Shown here piece after piece: positions 49,157 to 58,821 of a DNA stretch of 64,000 bases. The notes under the pieces are model-generated. The model ran no database searches, was not told where the DNA came from, and worked only from the letters and a program-made list of their open reading frames with translations. This stretch comes from JAWKOK01 sp963765875. GTDB taxonomy: Bacteria; Chloroflexota; Anaerolineae; Caldilineales; Caldilineaceae. The first letter of the stretch is position 1; every line of letters begins with the position of its first letter. Made by a program: the position numbers and the translations under genes. Location: NCBI GenBank assembly GCA_963765875.1, contig CAVXYK010000018.1:129956-193955 (forward strand), written 5' to 3'.

Positions 49157-49375
49157 CTACAGTTTCACTTCTTCAACAAACTCAATGCCATGTCCAAGCG
49201 TCTGGGAAACCCGGCGCTGAATGACGTCGCAGCCTTCATGGTTCAGAATGAACTCTGCTACCGAGTAGGCACTACGATGCTGTTTCCAATGACGGCTTTG
49301 TTGAGGATTTGCGTAGATTCTCGCCCATGATTCAAGCGAGGAGATTTCGTTTCCCGACGAGTCTTCTATGCGCAT
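49157..49375 (-). CDS. Small hypothetical protein
   Basis: This is 72 residues: SSLESWARIYANPQQSRHWK, then RSAYSVAEFILNHEGCDVIQ and GHGIEFVEEVKL. The HWK..RSA segment is faintly like a short DUF6946-type domain, but I would not rely on this. It lies 17 bp upstream of the sulfatase on the same strand. There is no good ribosome site; existence is probable, function unknown. Confidence 0.45.
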   Translation of the reverse strand: MRIEDSSGNEISSLESWARIYANPQQSRHWKQHRSAYSVAEFILNHEGCDVIQRRVSQTLGHGIEFVEEVKL

Positions 49376-49467
49376 GGAATACGAATTCGTTGGATGTTCA
49401 TGCGGTTACCTCATGCAAGAACGTCTTGAAAGAGAATTGCACGGGCGGCTGGTTGTGCTCCCTGCGG

Positions 49468-51141
49468 TCATTTGACCAAGAGAGGCAGCCAGAATCGACG
49501 TGTAAGCTGGCCCCGGTTGATCCACAGGCTCGGCTCAATTCCGGTACCGCTGGTGACGGCATCGAGATCGCCGTCACCGTCCAGGTCGCCAAGCGCGACA
49601 CCGGTGCTCGTCGCCAATCCGAGGTTCTGTCCAGAGAAAACGAATGTAGCATCACCCTGGTTCAGCCACAGCTTATCTGCGCTGTTATTGACCGAATAGG
49701 CATCGAGATCGCCATCGCCGTCGAAGTCCCCCAGCCTGGCCGGGCCAAGGCTCCCCAGTTGCTGTCCCCCCACGAGCGTGCCATTCCCCTCATTTAGCCA
49801 GACGGCGCGGGTTGAACCGGCTTGCGGCGCGACAAAGGCATCCAGGTCGCCGTCGCCATCCAAATCTCCGAGATCCACGGAATGGGCAAAAAGGCCATCG
49901 ATGGTCTGTGTGCTGGTGTAGACGCCACCACCCAGATTAACCCACACGTCCCCTCCTTCTCGCCTGCCTCTCACGGCTATTGCATCTAGATCCCCATCAT
50001 TGTCAAGATCACCCAGCGACAGGTCCATGTACGTGCCCTTACCCAAGGACTGAGTGCCAAGTTGCAATCCACCTGCGCCGTCATTCCAAAAAATACGGTT
50101 GCCTGCATAGTCGCATTCTTGATTTGGATCATAGGGATCGCACATAGTGACGGTGACTGCATCCAGATCACCGTCGCCGTCTAGATCGCCCAGTACAACC
50201 TTCCGGATGAGGTAGGCGCCGGCAAAGACCTCGCCGCCGTAGCTGAATGTGCCGTGTCCATCGTTACGCCAGAAACTGTCGTTCTGGATACCAGCCAGGA
50301 GCGCATCCAGGTCTCCATCCCCGTCTAGGTCGCCCATGGCCACGCCGATGATGAAGTCAGTGCCGAGGTCGATACCATTTGTGGAAAAATGCCCAGTTCC
50401 GTCATTGAACCAGACGGAACTGGCGTCGTCACGATGGCCAAGGAAGATGTCGAGATCGCCGTCACCGTCCAGATCGCCCAGATTGATGTCTAAGCTCCAG
50501 GTGGAGTCCAGTCCGGAACGGCGATAGAATAGCGTGCCGCTCCCCGCTTTAACTGCAGTGCGGAATTGCCAGACAGCCGGTACGTCGAGCGCCGTGCCGG
50601 TGATGGCCTGGGTGTTGGTGGTAACGACACCTTGGACAAGCTCACCAGTGAAGAATGGGCGTGCCGGCATGATCTCTATTTCCGTATTGTCGACTGTATA
50701 GGTGGCTGTCATCAAGCCATGCTGGGCGCCATGGATGGGAATCGTGCGTGTAGAGACGGTGCTGGAGTCGATGGCCGAGGCAAAGCTGGCGATGATGGTT
50801 GTGGTGATGGGTGCGTCATGCGAATTAGGCTGCGGCTGAAGCATCGGCTGATCTGCGGGACTTGCAGCGATTGTCGCAGCCAGTAGACCGAGTAGAACAA
50901 AGGCTGGGAGTATGGCCATCCATAGTCGTCCCAAACTGGCCAGCAAGGCGCGTGTGGTTAATACCACCCTCTGGACGGCGCCCCACCAAGCGGGCCTGGT
51001 CAGATCGTCTGTCCGTATCCGCCCACGAATCGAGCCGTCCAAGACAACAAAGCAGCGAATGGCAACCGGTTGGCCCACGTCGAAAAGGGCTCGAAGCGAG
51101 GAAGATACCTGATGGGCTTGTATGCGCAAAAACTCGCTCAT
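49468..51141 (-). CDS. Secreted FG-GAP/VCBS repeat protein with LP-type C-terminal tail
   Basis: This is 557 residues. A membrane segment LWMAILPAFVLLGLLAATIA lies near residue 75, after an unusually long basic N-terminus. A Big_5-like domain follows (TTTIIASFASAIDSSTVSTR; VDNTEIEIMPARPF). Then come seven FG-GAP units, each with GDLDGDGDLD or a near copy, which bind Ca2+ and build a propeller. The last residues are RRFWLPLLVK, like the tail of the 15640 protein. It is probably exported and cell-surface. The GATCGCCATCGCCGTC-rich repeat DNA is typical of such genes and is not a CRISPR. Confidence 0.87.
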   Translation of the reverse strand: MSEFLRIQAHQVSSSLRALFDVGQPVAIRCFVVLDGSIRGRIRTDDLTRPAWWGAVQRVVLTTRALLASLGRLWMAILPAFVLLGLLAATIAASPADQPMLQPQPNSHDAPITTTIIASFASAIDSSTVSTRTIPIHGAQHGLMTATYTVDNTEIEIMPARPFFTGELVQGVVTTNTQAITGTALDVPAVWQFRTAVKAGSGTLFYRRSGLDSTWSLDINLGDLDGDGDLDIFLGHRDDASSVWFNDGTGHFSTNGIDLGTDFIIGVAMGDLDGDGDLDALLAGIQNDSFWRNDGHGTFSYGGEVFAGAYLIRKVVLGDLDGDGDLDAVTVTMCDPYDPNQECDYAGNRIFWNDGAGGLQLGTQSLGKGTYMDLSLGDLDNDGDLDAIAVRGRREGGDVWVNLGGGVYTSTQTIDGLFAHSVDLGDLDGDGDLDAFVAPQAGSTRAVWLNEGNGTLVGGQQLGSLGPARLGDFDGDGDLDAYSVNNSADKLWLNQGDATFVFSGQNLGLATSTGVALGDLDGDGDLDAVTSGTGIEPSLWINRGQLTRRFWLPLLVK

Positions 51142-51537
51142 TTTACTGCCTCCCTATGTGACTAACGTTGGCTTCAGCTGCCGTCGTCCTCACAGGTCGA
51201 CTACATGTGGATTGTCACGAAGTCGTCATGCTATGGCCTCTGAGCCGGTTGGCTAGACAGTCAATAGAAGTTCAGTCTCGTTGCCGCGGTCTCTGACCAT
51301 CCAGAACAGCTACCGAAGTAAGCCTAGTGTAGCCAAGGTTAGAGATGGAGGCAAGGGGTCAAACGCGATGCTGCCGAGACAGTTGTCAGCACCCGGTGGT
51401 GGCACCGCTCAAACCCGACCAATTGGGCCAGGAGAAGATGGCGGAAAAGCGGTCAAACCAGAAAAGTTGCCTTCGCTTCCGCTTGCCTGCTATGCTCAAC
51501 TGAGCAATTGAGGCAAGCATAGAAAGGAAGCAGACAG
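51142..51537. other. Intergenic stretch with a pre-start hairpin
   Basis: No gene seen. GCTTGCCT (51481-51488) and AGGCAAGC (51511-51518) can pair, with nested TGCTCA/TGAGCA, about 20 nt before the next start codon, so a leader hairpin is possible. Confidence 0.45.
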
Positions 51538-52158
51538 ATGAGCGAATTCATGTCCTACGATCCGTGGCGCGGCGTCAGGACCCGAAACGGCATTGCAGGC
51601 GACCTGGTGATCTCGGCCCTCCAGAAATCGATCCGCCGAGGCCTCACGGAGGAGGCCGTCGCGGTTGCCTATGAGATGTACATCACCAGCCAACAGTTCG
51701 AGGACAAGCTGTGGCGCCGGCTGCAGGCAATCTCGGTGGAAGATGTCGGTTTCGGCGATCTGAGCGCGCCGGTACTGATCAACGCGCTCAACCAGATGCG
51801 CCAGAACTTTCCCTACACCGATGGCGATCGTCCCATCTTCTTCGTTCACGCCATCCGCTATCTGGCTGCGGCCAAGAAGGATCGGACCAGCGACAACCTG
51901 AAGAACATCGTGATCACAGAATTTGAGTATGGCCGGCAACCGGTCATCCCTGATTTTGCGCTGGATATGCACACTGAAAAAGGGCGCGAGATGGGGCGGG
52001 ACTTCAAACACTTCCTGGCCGAGGGCAGCCGGGTGGAGAATGAGTTAGCGGTGGACGAAAACTACAAGGCCCGCCTGCTTGAGTTGCTCGATCGGATTGA
52101 GCAGGAGGAACCCGAAAAGGCAGAAGATGCGTTTGCCTACAATGCCTGGCAGGCGTAG
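51538..52158 (+). CDS. Stand-alone MgsA/RarA C-terminal-domain protein
   Basis: This is 206 residues. GDLVISALQKSIRRGLTEEA, LWRRLQAISVEDVGFGDLSA and IRYLAAAKKDRTSDNLKNI match the tetramerisation/C-terminal domain of the replication-associated AAA+ ATPase RarA/MgsA. The ATPase half (Walker motifs) is wholly missing and no such gene is adjacent. AAGGAA lies before the ATG. It may modulate RarA by joining its oligomers, or do another job in DNA repair. The domain match is clear; the role is inference. Confidence 0.75.
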   Translation: MSEFMSYDPWRGVRTRNGIAGDLVISALQKSIRRGLTEEAVAVAYEMYITSQQFEDKLWRRLQAISVEDVGFGDLSAPVLINALNQMRQNFPYTDGDRPIFFVHAIRYLAAAKKDRTSDNLKNIVITEFEYGRQPVIPDFALDMHTEKGREMGRDFKHFLAEGSRVENELAVDENYKARLLELLDRIEQEEPEKAEDAFAYNAWQA

Positions 52159-52220
52159 CAACGTAGGCTCGCCGGGCAAGCAGTCGACAGAACGGATCTG
52201 TTGCATCAATAGGTAGACCG

Positions 52221-52637
52221 ATGTCCTATCGAAAAATCGCCTTCATCAATGCCATCGTCTTTTTCATCTTCTGGCTGCTCGTTCTGCTGGCTGGAGCCGA
52301 CAAACCACCGCCACTGGGCTTTGTCTGGCTCGTTCTGGCCGTGGCCGTCTGTTCTGCCGTGGTCTACTGGCGTGTTCCCACTTACATCGACTGGGCTAGC
52401 AAACGTCGTGCCGGTCGCCACTGGCGTGTCCTGCTTGACGGAGCCGTGGCCGGCTTGCTCATCGCGTTGCCTTTTGCGATCAAGGGCGGCGGCGAACCGA
52501 CAGTAACCATGCGGCCGCTTGACTACGTCATCTGGTTCGCAGTGCTGGCAGTGATGGGCATGCTCAATTCGGTGGCGATCTACCTCATCAATGCACTGGT
52601 GGCCACCAGGATCGCCTTGTCGGACGCCGAGCAGTAG
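52221..52637 (+). CDS. Small four-helix membrane protein
   Basis: This is 138 residues with four hydrophobic segments: IAFINAIVFFIFWLLVLLAG, LGFVWLVLAVAVCSAVVYW, LLDGAVAGLLIALPFAI and YVIWFAVLAVMGMLNSVAIY. A charged loop ASKRRAGRHWR lies between helices 2 and 3. ATG start after a GTAGACCG spacer; weak ribosome site. No family recognised. It lies 62 bp after the MgsA_C-like gene. Confidence 0.6.
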   Translation: MSYRKIAFINAIVFFIFWLLVLLAGADKPPPLGFVWLVLAVAVCSAVVYWRVPTYIDWASKRRAGRHWRVLLDGAVAGLLIALPFAIKGGGEPTVTMRPLDYVIWFAVLAVMGMLNSVAIYLINALVATRIALSDAEQ

Positions 52638-52738
52638 TTGGGCATTTTGGTGGAATGATCCGGAGCACTATGCCTGTCACCAAAGCCATATTCTCTTAGA
52701 GACTTCAGTTCAGGGCCTATGCCCACATCGCAACCAGA

Positions 52739-53606
52739 TCAACCCAGAGGAATTGCCAGCCGGTCGGCTATCGAACGTAGCGCGTCCAACGAACTGCGCA
52801 TCCCCTCCACACAGTCGATCGCCCGGGCAGTAGTGGGGTTCAAGCGTTAGCGCCCCGTCGTACCCCTGGCCATGCAATCGCTGCAGCTCCGCTTCGAAGT
52901 CGGTCTGGCCCTGGCCGATCAAGGCGGCGACCGAAGACTGAGTCGACACGTCGTAGATGCCATCCTTGGCATGCACCAATGCCACACGTTCGAGGAAGGT
53001 GTCGACATCCTCTTCCCGGGGTGGCAACCCATGCCGCGTCGAATTGCCCGGATCCCAGATGAATTTGAGCTCCGATTGCGGAAGGCGACGCGCTGCCTCA
53101 GCCAAGATCAGCTGAGGTCCCGATAAAACAGGCGCCCTCGTTTTCGAGCGCCGGCAATCACGCCGCTGCCGGCCGTCGCTGCCAGCGTAGCCTCCACGGC
53201 TTCAGGAAGTACCTGCCAGAATTGCTCTTCATTGGCCGGATCATCCCAAAACGAGAAGAGTCGCATCACCGGCGCACCCAACGCACGGGCGATCTCAACC
53301 CCACGTGGCAACAGATTCAGGTGATCCTGGTAGCTCAGCCGGCGAGCGCCATGCAAGCGGCCCGGCATCTGCGTCTTCTGTGCCGGGTAGCTGACACTTG
53401 AAGAAGGGTGTCGCCAGACCGGATACGCGCATGCCGTACTGTTCGATCAATTGGGCCGTGCGCTGAACCTGCTCGTCACTCAGATCCAGGACATTGACGC
53501 CGTCGACCAGACGGACCTCTACGTGACGCAGACCCCACTCAGCGCCCAGCTGTAGCCCGCGCTCAAAGTCGTCGATCATTTCATCGGGCAAATAGGAAAG
53601 TTGCAT
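52739..53606 (-). CDS. Sugar phosphate isomerase/epimerase-like TIM-barrel protein, three frameshifts
   Basis: Read across breaks near 53365, 53130 and 52805 this is about 288 residues: MQLSYLPDEMIDDFERGLQL, VEVRLVDGVNVLDLSDEQ, MRLFSFWDDPANEEQFWQVL, ELKFIWDPGNSTRHG, VHAKDGI and LTLEPHYCPGD. The metal sites of the AP-endonuclease-2-like fold are recognisable. In the third frame the natural end is CVEGMRSSLDALRSIADRL and a stop at 52739, rather than the longer run to 52710. Cytosolic; substrate unknown. Confidence 0.78.
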
Positions 53607-53633
53607 AGGATTCCCCTTCTGTTCTGTTTCCCC

Positions 53634-54398
53634 TCACCAGGCGATGTTCGTCCAGCCTTGCTGGCGCTCGTGGCGAAATCGTTGCACCCATTCTTCTGAA
53701 ACGTCATCGGCCAGTTTTGTGTAGTAGGGCGGCTCAATCGTGATATTCTCCGGTGTTGTCACATCCAAGAAGTCGAGAGCCCTACGGATCGTCCCCTCGA
53801 AGTCAGCGATGAAGTCTTCGTAGACAATGGTAAGGGGGACAATGTCGCCCTCGCTGAAGAGTTCCTGAATGGCCGCCTCGCGTAACGTGGCCTCACAAAG
53901 CAAGTGATCGATGGCTGCGTAGTTATAGGCGTTGCGCTCGTCCTGGTCCAGCGTCGGCCCATCGGCTTCACGATGCCATTCCTGCGAGCAAATTGCCTTC
54001 CACCATGAAACGGCAAGGCGCACCTTGTTGCGACGCGTCAGGAAGATATGCCGACAATTGGGCAACACATTGGACCAAACATCAGACGCGATTGGTCCCA
54101 CGCCAGAAGCATCGGGCAGCTGCCGGAAGAGGTCGAGCAACTGGGTGTGATACGGCTCGTATAGTGAGAACTTCAGCCCACAGACGCCGTTGGGTGTCGA
54201 AGCAAGCGACCAAAGCTTCTGCCGCAATGCTTCAGGTGTGTCGACTCCATGGCGCTCAAGCAGGTCGGGCATATCGGCTGCCAGCAGCCACTCGCCGGGC
54301 TTGCCCGCAACGTTGGTTGCCTCCAGCGCTTTGCAAAGCAATGTGCTTCCCGTGCGCTGGCTGAACCAGATGATGTACGATTTTGATGGACTGTTCAT
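53634..54398 (-). CDS. Stf0-type sulfotransferase
   Basis: This is 254 residues. YIIWFSQRTGSTLLCKALEA is the PAPS 5'-phosphate loop at the N-terminus; HIFLTRRNKVRLAVSWWKAI is the 3'-phosphate-binding segment; VYEDFIADFEGTIRRALDFL lies near the end. The family moves a sulfuryl group from PAPS to a sugar or lipid hydroxyl (in mycobacteria, trehalose 2-O-sulfation). It is 28 bp upstream of the TIM-barrel gene on the same strand. A sulfate-adding enzyme amid four sulfatases is notable. Confidence 0.85.
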   Translation of the reverse strand: MNSPSKSYIIWFSQRTGSTLLCKALEATNVAGKPGEWLLAADMPDLLERHGVDTPEALRQKLWSLASTPNGVCGLKFSLYEPYHTQLLDLFRQLPDASGVGPIASDVWSNVLPNCRHIFLTRRNKVRLAVSWWKAICSQEWHREADGPTLDQDERNAYNYAAIDHLLCEATLREAAIQELFSEGDIVPLTIVYEDFIADFEGTIRRALDFLDVTTPENITIEPPYYTKLADDVSEEWVQRFRHERQQGWTNIAW

Positions 54399-54784
54399 CA
54401 GAGAGAGAACCGAATGTTATGGATGGCTTTGTGAACCTTCAGAGTGTCGTCCGCACCAATTGTGCCCTATCGTTTTCTTGCAGTGTGATTCTGTGGCGAA
54501 AAGGGACTCAGACCTCACGATTTGTCTTCGAACGGCATCGACCCTCCACCCGCAAGATGCCGTGAAGAATCTCGTGTTTCTTGAAATCGTGAACTACTGC
54601 CCTTCAATGAACTCGCATCTCACCGACGCTCCTGCGATCTGTTCAGGCAAAATCCTGTTGAGATGGAGTTTGGATGGTCTGGGAAAAGCGGTAAAATTAC
54701 TCCTGTTCGAAACATTCACGAACCATTTCCCGAAAGTTTAGCACGATACCACTTTTTGGGCAAGCATTGAGATCGAGGCACAGC
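54399..54784. other. Intergenic stretch, nothing recognised
   Basis: Both strands were read. A plus-strand open frame (54383-54565) has no family likeness, and the longer one from 54190 is the shadow of the sulfotransferase. Divergent promoters for the sulfotransferase and the GNAT gene should lie here, but no clear -35/-10 is seen. Confidence 0.35.
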
Positions 54785-55682
54785 ATGTCAACGCAGTTCA
54801 GACCCTATACGAGCGAACCCGGATTCACCGAAGACTTTCATCGAGTACGCGATTTTCTGGTCCGTATCAACCGCAAGAATCCCATTCTGTATGACTTTGA
54901 GTGGGGCCGATGGGAGTGGGCTTTTTCACTGCCTTACCTTGACACAGAAAACTTGTCCAGAATCGGCATTTGGGAAAGCGATGGCGAGATCGTTGCCTTG
55001 GCTACGTATGAGGAGCGCCCCGGCTCCATCTACTTCTGCATCGATCCCGAATTCCATTTTCTGAAGACGGAGATGCTGCTCTATGCCAAGGAGAACCTCA
55101 GTTCAGCAGACGGCAAGCTACAAATTCTGATCAACAACGTCGATGAAGAATTGCAGTTGATTGCCGCCAAGCACGGCTTCGTGGCAACACAGGAACTTGA
55201 GGGCAACGCCGTCTATGACATCGATCTGGATACCATCAACTACTCACTGCCGGACGGCTATTCCATCATCAGCCTGGCCGAAGATTTCGATCTGGTGAAG
55301 TTCGATCGAGTTCTCTGGCGCGGGTTCAACCACGAAGGTGAGCCGCACGACATGGAAGTCGCGCTGGCGGAACGACGAACGAGCATTTCCGGCCCGCATC
55401 TCAACCCGGATCTCTGCATCATCGTTGTCGCGCCCACATGGTGAATATGCCTCCTACTGCGGCATGTGGTACGACAGCGAGACCGAGTACGCACTGGTCG
55501 AACCGGTGGCGACCGACCCGGATTTTCGCATGCTGGGGCTGGGCAAGGCTGCGGTGTTGGAAGGGATTCGGCGTTGCGGTCAACTGGGGGCAAAGCAGGC
55601 CTATGTCGGTTCATCCCAGCAATTCTACTACCAGATCGGCTTCCGCCCTGTTCCGACCAGCACCTTTTGGGAGGATCAGTAG
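54785..55682 (+). CDS. GNAT family N-acetyltransferase, one frameshift
   Basis: This is about 298 residues across a break near 55435. Start ATG at 54785 with GAGG 6 nt upstream. RRYTSEPGF-like SEPGFTEDFHRVRDFLVRIN, IGIWESDGEIVALATYEERP, then after the break YCGMWYDSETEYALVEPVAT and MLGLGKAAVLEGIRRCGQLG, the acetyl-CoA loop. Two GNAT halves in one chain are likely (tandem GNAT). Acceptor unknown. Confidence 0.78.
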
Positions 55683-55890
55683 CTCACGAATTGGGGCTTT
55701 GCGAGATCCGAGCAGGCCTTCCAGGCTGAAGGGGACTGGACTTCTAAAACAAGCCAAATTACGGCAAGGGATGCACTGTCACCCCTTCGGCGGCGTTCAG
55801 GGCAGGCCTGAGTGAGTTTGCGAGGACGGATTGATAAACCCGGGTGACCAGCGAGGGGTCTCTACGTTGCAACAATAGATTCTTCGCTGG

Positions 55891-55939
55891 TTTGTCAATG
55901 TGTTCGTTCTATTGGCGCGAACACGCTCAGAATGACAAA
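55891..55939. repeat. TTTGTCA/TGACAAA inverted repeat
   Basis: TTTGTCA (55891-55897) and TGACAAA (55933-55939) with inner TGTTCG (55901-55906) and CGAACA (55918-55923). Related to 36021-36101 and 61777-61856. It lies between convergent genes. Confidence 0.55.
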
Positions 55940-55943
55940 TCAC

Positions 55944-56976
55944 CTACTCCCTGGGAACAGTTGTGGAATCCCTCGAAACCAGATGGACCGGCAGCACGAC
56001 CTTGGCGGAGTGCAGCTTGCGGTTTTCGATGAGATCGAAGAGAAGTTGCACTGCACGCTGCCCTTCGTCCATCGACGGAATGCGAATGGTTGTAAGCGGT
56101 ATCGCCTGACGTTGCGCGTCAGGAATATCATCGTAACCGACGATTGAAATGTCGTCTGGGATGTTGTACCCACTGCTGGGTCAACCACTGCATGGCCCCG
56201 ATGGCCATCGTATCGCTGAAGGCCACGATCGCGGTCAATTCGGGCTCATTTTGCATCAACTTCTCGGCAGCGCTAAGTCCGCCGCCCACAGTATAGTCAC
56301 CCACAGCAATCGGCGTCCGGCTTGCATCCAGCCCAGAATCGGCCATGGCCCGCTCGTGCCCCTGCTTGCGCATGGCGGTCGCCGGGTCGGCCTCCGGGCT
56401 GCTGATGATGCCGATCTTTCTGTGGCCGAGCGCCAGCAGATGCTGCGTCTGGGTGAATCCACCGTTTTCATCGTCGCTACGGATTGCCGGAATATCCGGA
56501 TTCTGACTATACCCAATCACGACAACCGGATAGCCCTTTTCTGCAAGAAGGGTAGCAGCCTGGCCATGATCGTACATGGACAGGCGGATGATCACGCCGT
56601 CTGCCAACTGCCGGCTGAGCAGACGACTCTCGATATGATCCTCGTTGGTGAATTGGATCGTAGAAAGCAGCAAGCTGTAGTTTCGAATCGCCAACGCATG
56701 GTCAAGACCGTGAATGACCCGCAGCAAATGCGGATCGCCTTCATACAGTAGATATTCATTGTAGGGCGAGATGGCTACCGCTACAATGTGCGTTTTCGGA
56801 TTGGCGCGTGAAGTGGCCGCCATGCTGGGGCGATAATTGAGATCGTCGATCGCCTCCAGCACACGCCGGCGGGTCTCGGCGGCAACGTCCGGTCGGTCAT
56901 TGATGACACGTGACACCGTCTGATACGAGGTGCCCGCACGCTTCGCTACATCTTTGATTGTCACGCGCTTGGCCAT
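55944..56976 (-). CDS. LacI-family transcriptional regulator, one frameshift
   Basis: This is about 343 residues when read across a break near 56160. The DNA-binding head is MAKRVTIKDVAKRAGTSYQT then VSRVINDRPDVAAETRRRVL. The ligand-binding domain has GVIIRLSMYDHGQAATLLAE, FTQTQHLLALGHRKIGIIS and AIVAFSDTMAIGAMQWLTQ; after the break it continues ISIVGYDDIPDAQRQAIPLT and ends STTVPRE at the stop 55944-55946. It is divergent from the transporter operon and very probably binds the palindrome at 57101. Confidence 0.87.
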
Positions 56977-57063
56977 GGCGTACCTAACTATATATTCCTG
57001 TTATTCTTCACAGTGTCACATTTTACGTCAAATAAAGTATAGAAATCAAGTCAAATTTCCCTA

Positions 57064-57092
57064 TTGACATTCGCCTGTTGTTTGAATATACT
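57064..57092 (+). promoter_or_regulatory. Sigma-70-type promoter of the transporter operon
   Basis: TTGACA (57064-57069), 17-bp spacer, TATACT (57087-57092): a near-perfect consensus promoter pointing at the binding-protein gene. A TATAAT at 57092-57097 overlaps it. Confidence 0.8.
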
Positions 57093-57100
57093 ATAATTAC

Positions 57101-57114
57101 CGTGAATATTCACG
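57101..57114. promoter_or_regulatory. Perfect 14-bp palindrome, probable LacI operator
   Basis: CGTGAATATTCACG, starting 8 bp after the -10 box, thus over the expected transcription start. A centrally symmetric site of this length next to a divergent lacI-type gene is the usual repressor site. Confidence 0.8.
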
Positions 57115-57284
57115 ACATCCTTAATTGGACGTATTCTGCCAACTCAACGTGTAGAATCACCGTTTTGCACAAGAGTGCAACAACACGAAGCTGATTCAAA
57201 GCCCATCTGTGGGATCACCCATGTACGGTTCTACACGGCTTGCTAAATGCCGTTTTCTTACCTATCCAAACTGGAGGAAGAACA

Positions 57285-58636
57285 ATGCTGAGAAAGAAAA
57301 GCTTGACATCGATTGCCTTACTCGTCGCTCTTCTGATGGGATTGGCCCTGATCTCTGCCTGTGCGGCACCGGCAGGGACAACTGAATCCGCCGAAGAGAT
57401 CAGTGAGGCGCCGGCGCCAGATAGCGAAGAAGGGGACGGAGAGACGACCATCTCCTGGCTGCGATTGGCAGAATGGAGTGCGGCCAGCCCAGCCATCATC
57501 GAAGCATTCGAAGAAAGCCACCCTGGCATCAAGGTCGAAGTGGAAGAGATTCCCTTCAGCGAACTCGTGTCGCAGATCAACCTGCGTATGGGCGCTGACG
57601 ATACGTCGATCGATGTGCTCTCCGTCGATGTACCGTTGGTCTCTTCGTACGGCTATCGCGGCTGGCTCCTTCCCTTGAACGATGTGTTCACGGAAGATGA
57701 AAAAGCCGACTGGTTACCGGCCGCGCTGGATGCCGGCACCTACCAAGGCGATCTGCTGGCCGCGCCGGTGAGCACTTCGACCCAGTTGCTCTACTACAAC
57801 AAGGATGCTTTTGATGCCGCCGGCATCACGCCCCCGGGCCAGGACGAGCGCTGGACATGGGAACAGATTGCACGAGGCAGCGCCAGATGTACAGTCAGGT
57901 GACGGTGACCAGGTAGATGTTTGGGGATTCCAGTGGGAGCAGACGACGGCGCCCTACCAGTTGCTGCCACTCATGGGTTCCCTCGGCGGCGCCTACATCG
58001 GCGAAGATGGCCTCTCAGTCGATGGCGTCGTCAATTCAGAGGAGTGGATCCAGGCAGCGACAGTTCTACTATGATATGTTCAACACCTACGGCGTTTCGC
58101 CGCAGGGCGACGCCATAAGGCCGCGGATCTCTTTGCCAACGGCAACCTGGCCATGCTGGTCGCCGGCCCGTGGCAGATCAACGACTTCACAGACAATGCC
58201 GACTTCGAGTGGGGCGTCTCCCGTCATCCCTACTTCGATGGCCACGATATTGCCACGGCCACCGGTAGTTGGCACATCGGCGTAAATTCTCTCTCCGAGA
58301 ATCCGGAGGCGGCTGCGGCCTTCGCCCGATGGATCTCCACCGGTGAGGGCGCGGAAATGTGGTGGCGGACGGCAGCCATGACTTCCCGGCCCAGCAGTCG
58401 GTGCTGGCCATGTTCGAGACCAGCGACGAATTCAACGATGCGCCGATGTCCTTCAATCGAGTTGCGGCAGACGAAGCCACAGTCGGCCCGATACCCCGCC
58501 TGTGACGGTAGGCTACCTGGAGTACGATCAGATCTTCCGTGATACCTTCCAGGACATCCGCATCGGCACAGATCCCGAACAGGCATTGAACACCATGGTC
58601 GACCGCCTCGAAAGCGAAATGGCCAAGTACGAGTAG
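57285..58636 (+). CDS. ABC transporter sugar-binding lipoprotein, several frameshifts
   Basis: This is about 450 residues once breaks near 57880, 58060, 58115, 58375 and 58490 are bridged. Start ATG at 57285 with GGAGGA at 57273-57278. The signal peptide ends in the lipobox ISAC (LMGLALISACAAP). The SBP_bac_1 fold follows: TISWLRLAEWSAASPAIIEA, WLLPLNDVFTEDEKADWLP, STQLLYYNKDAFDAAGI, AMLVAGPWQINDFTDNADFE and FARWISTGEGAEMWW. Each piece is well conserved. It captures a sugar or like compound outside the membrane for the two permeases that follow. Confidence 0.84.
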
Positions 58637-58821
58637 CCTTAGTTCACTGAAGGCCATGGAGAGGATAGACTTCTCCATTCTCCCTGTCTCTGAGCAACTA
58701 CGGCGAATGGCTGCAAATGAATCGCAGCCCGTATCGGAAAACGTACTGAAAACACTTTGACGTTGAAGAACCCTCCTTTGTCATTATGCCGCCACAAGAC
58801 ATCTGTTAAGGCATCGTCACA

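Noticed and set aside
49468..50540. Regular repeats that could suggest a CRISPR array
   Set aside because: They are FG-GAP coding repeats (GDLDGDGDLD) in one long open frame with irregular spacing.
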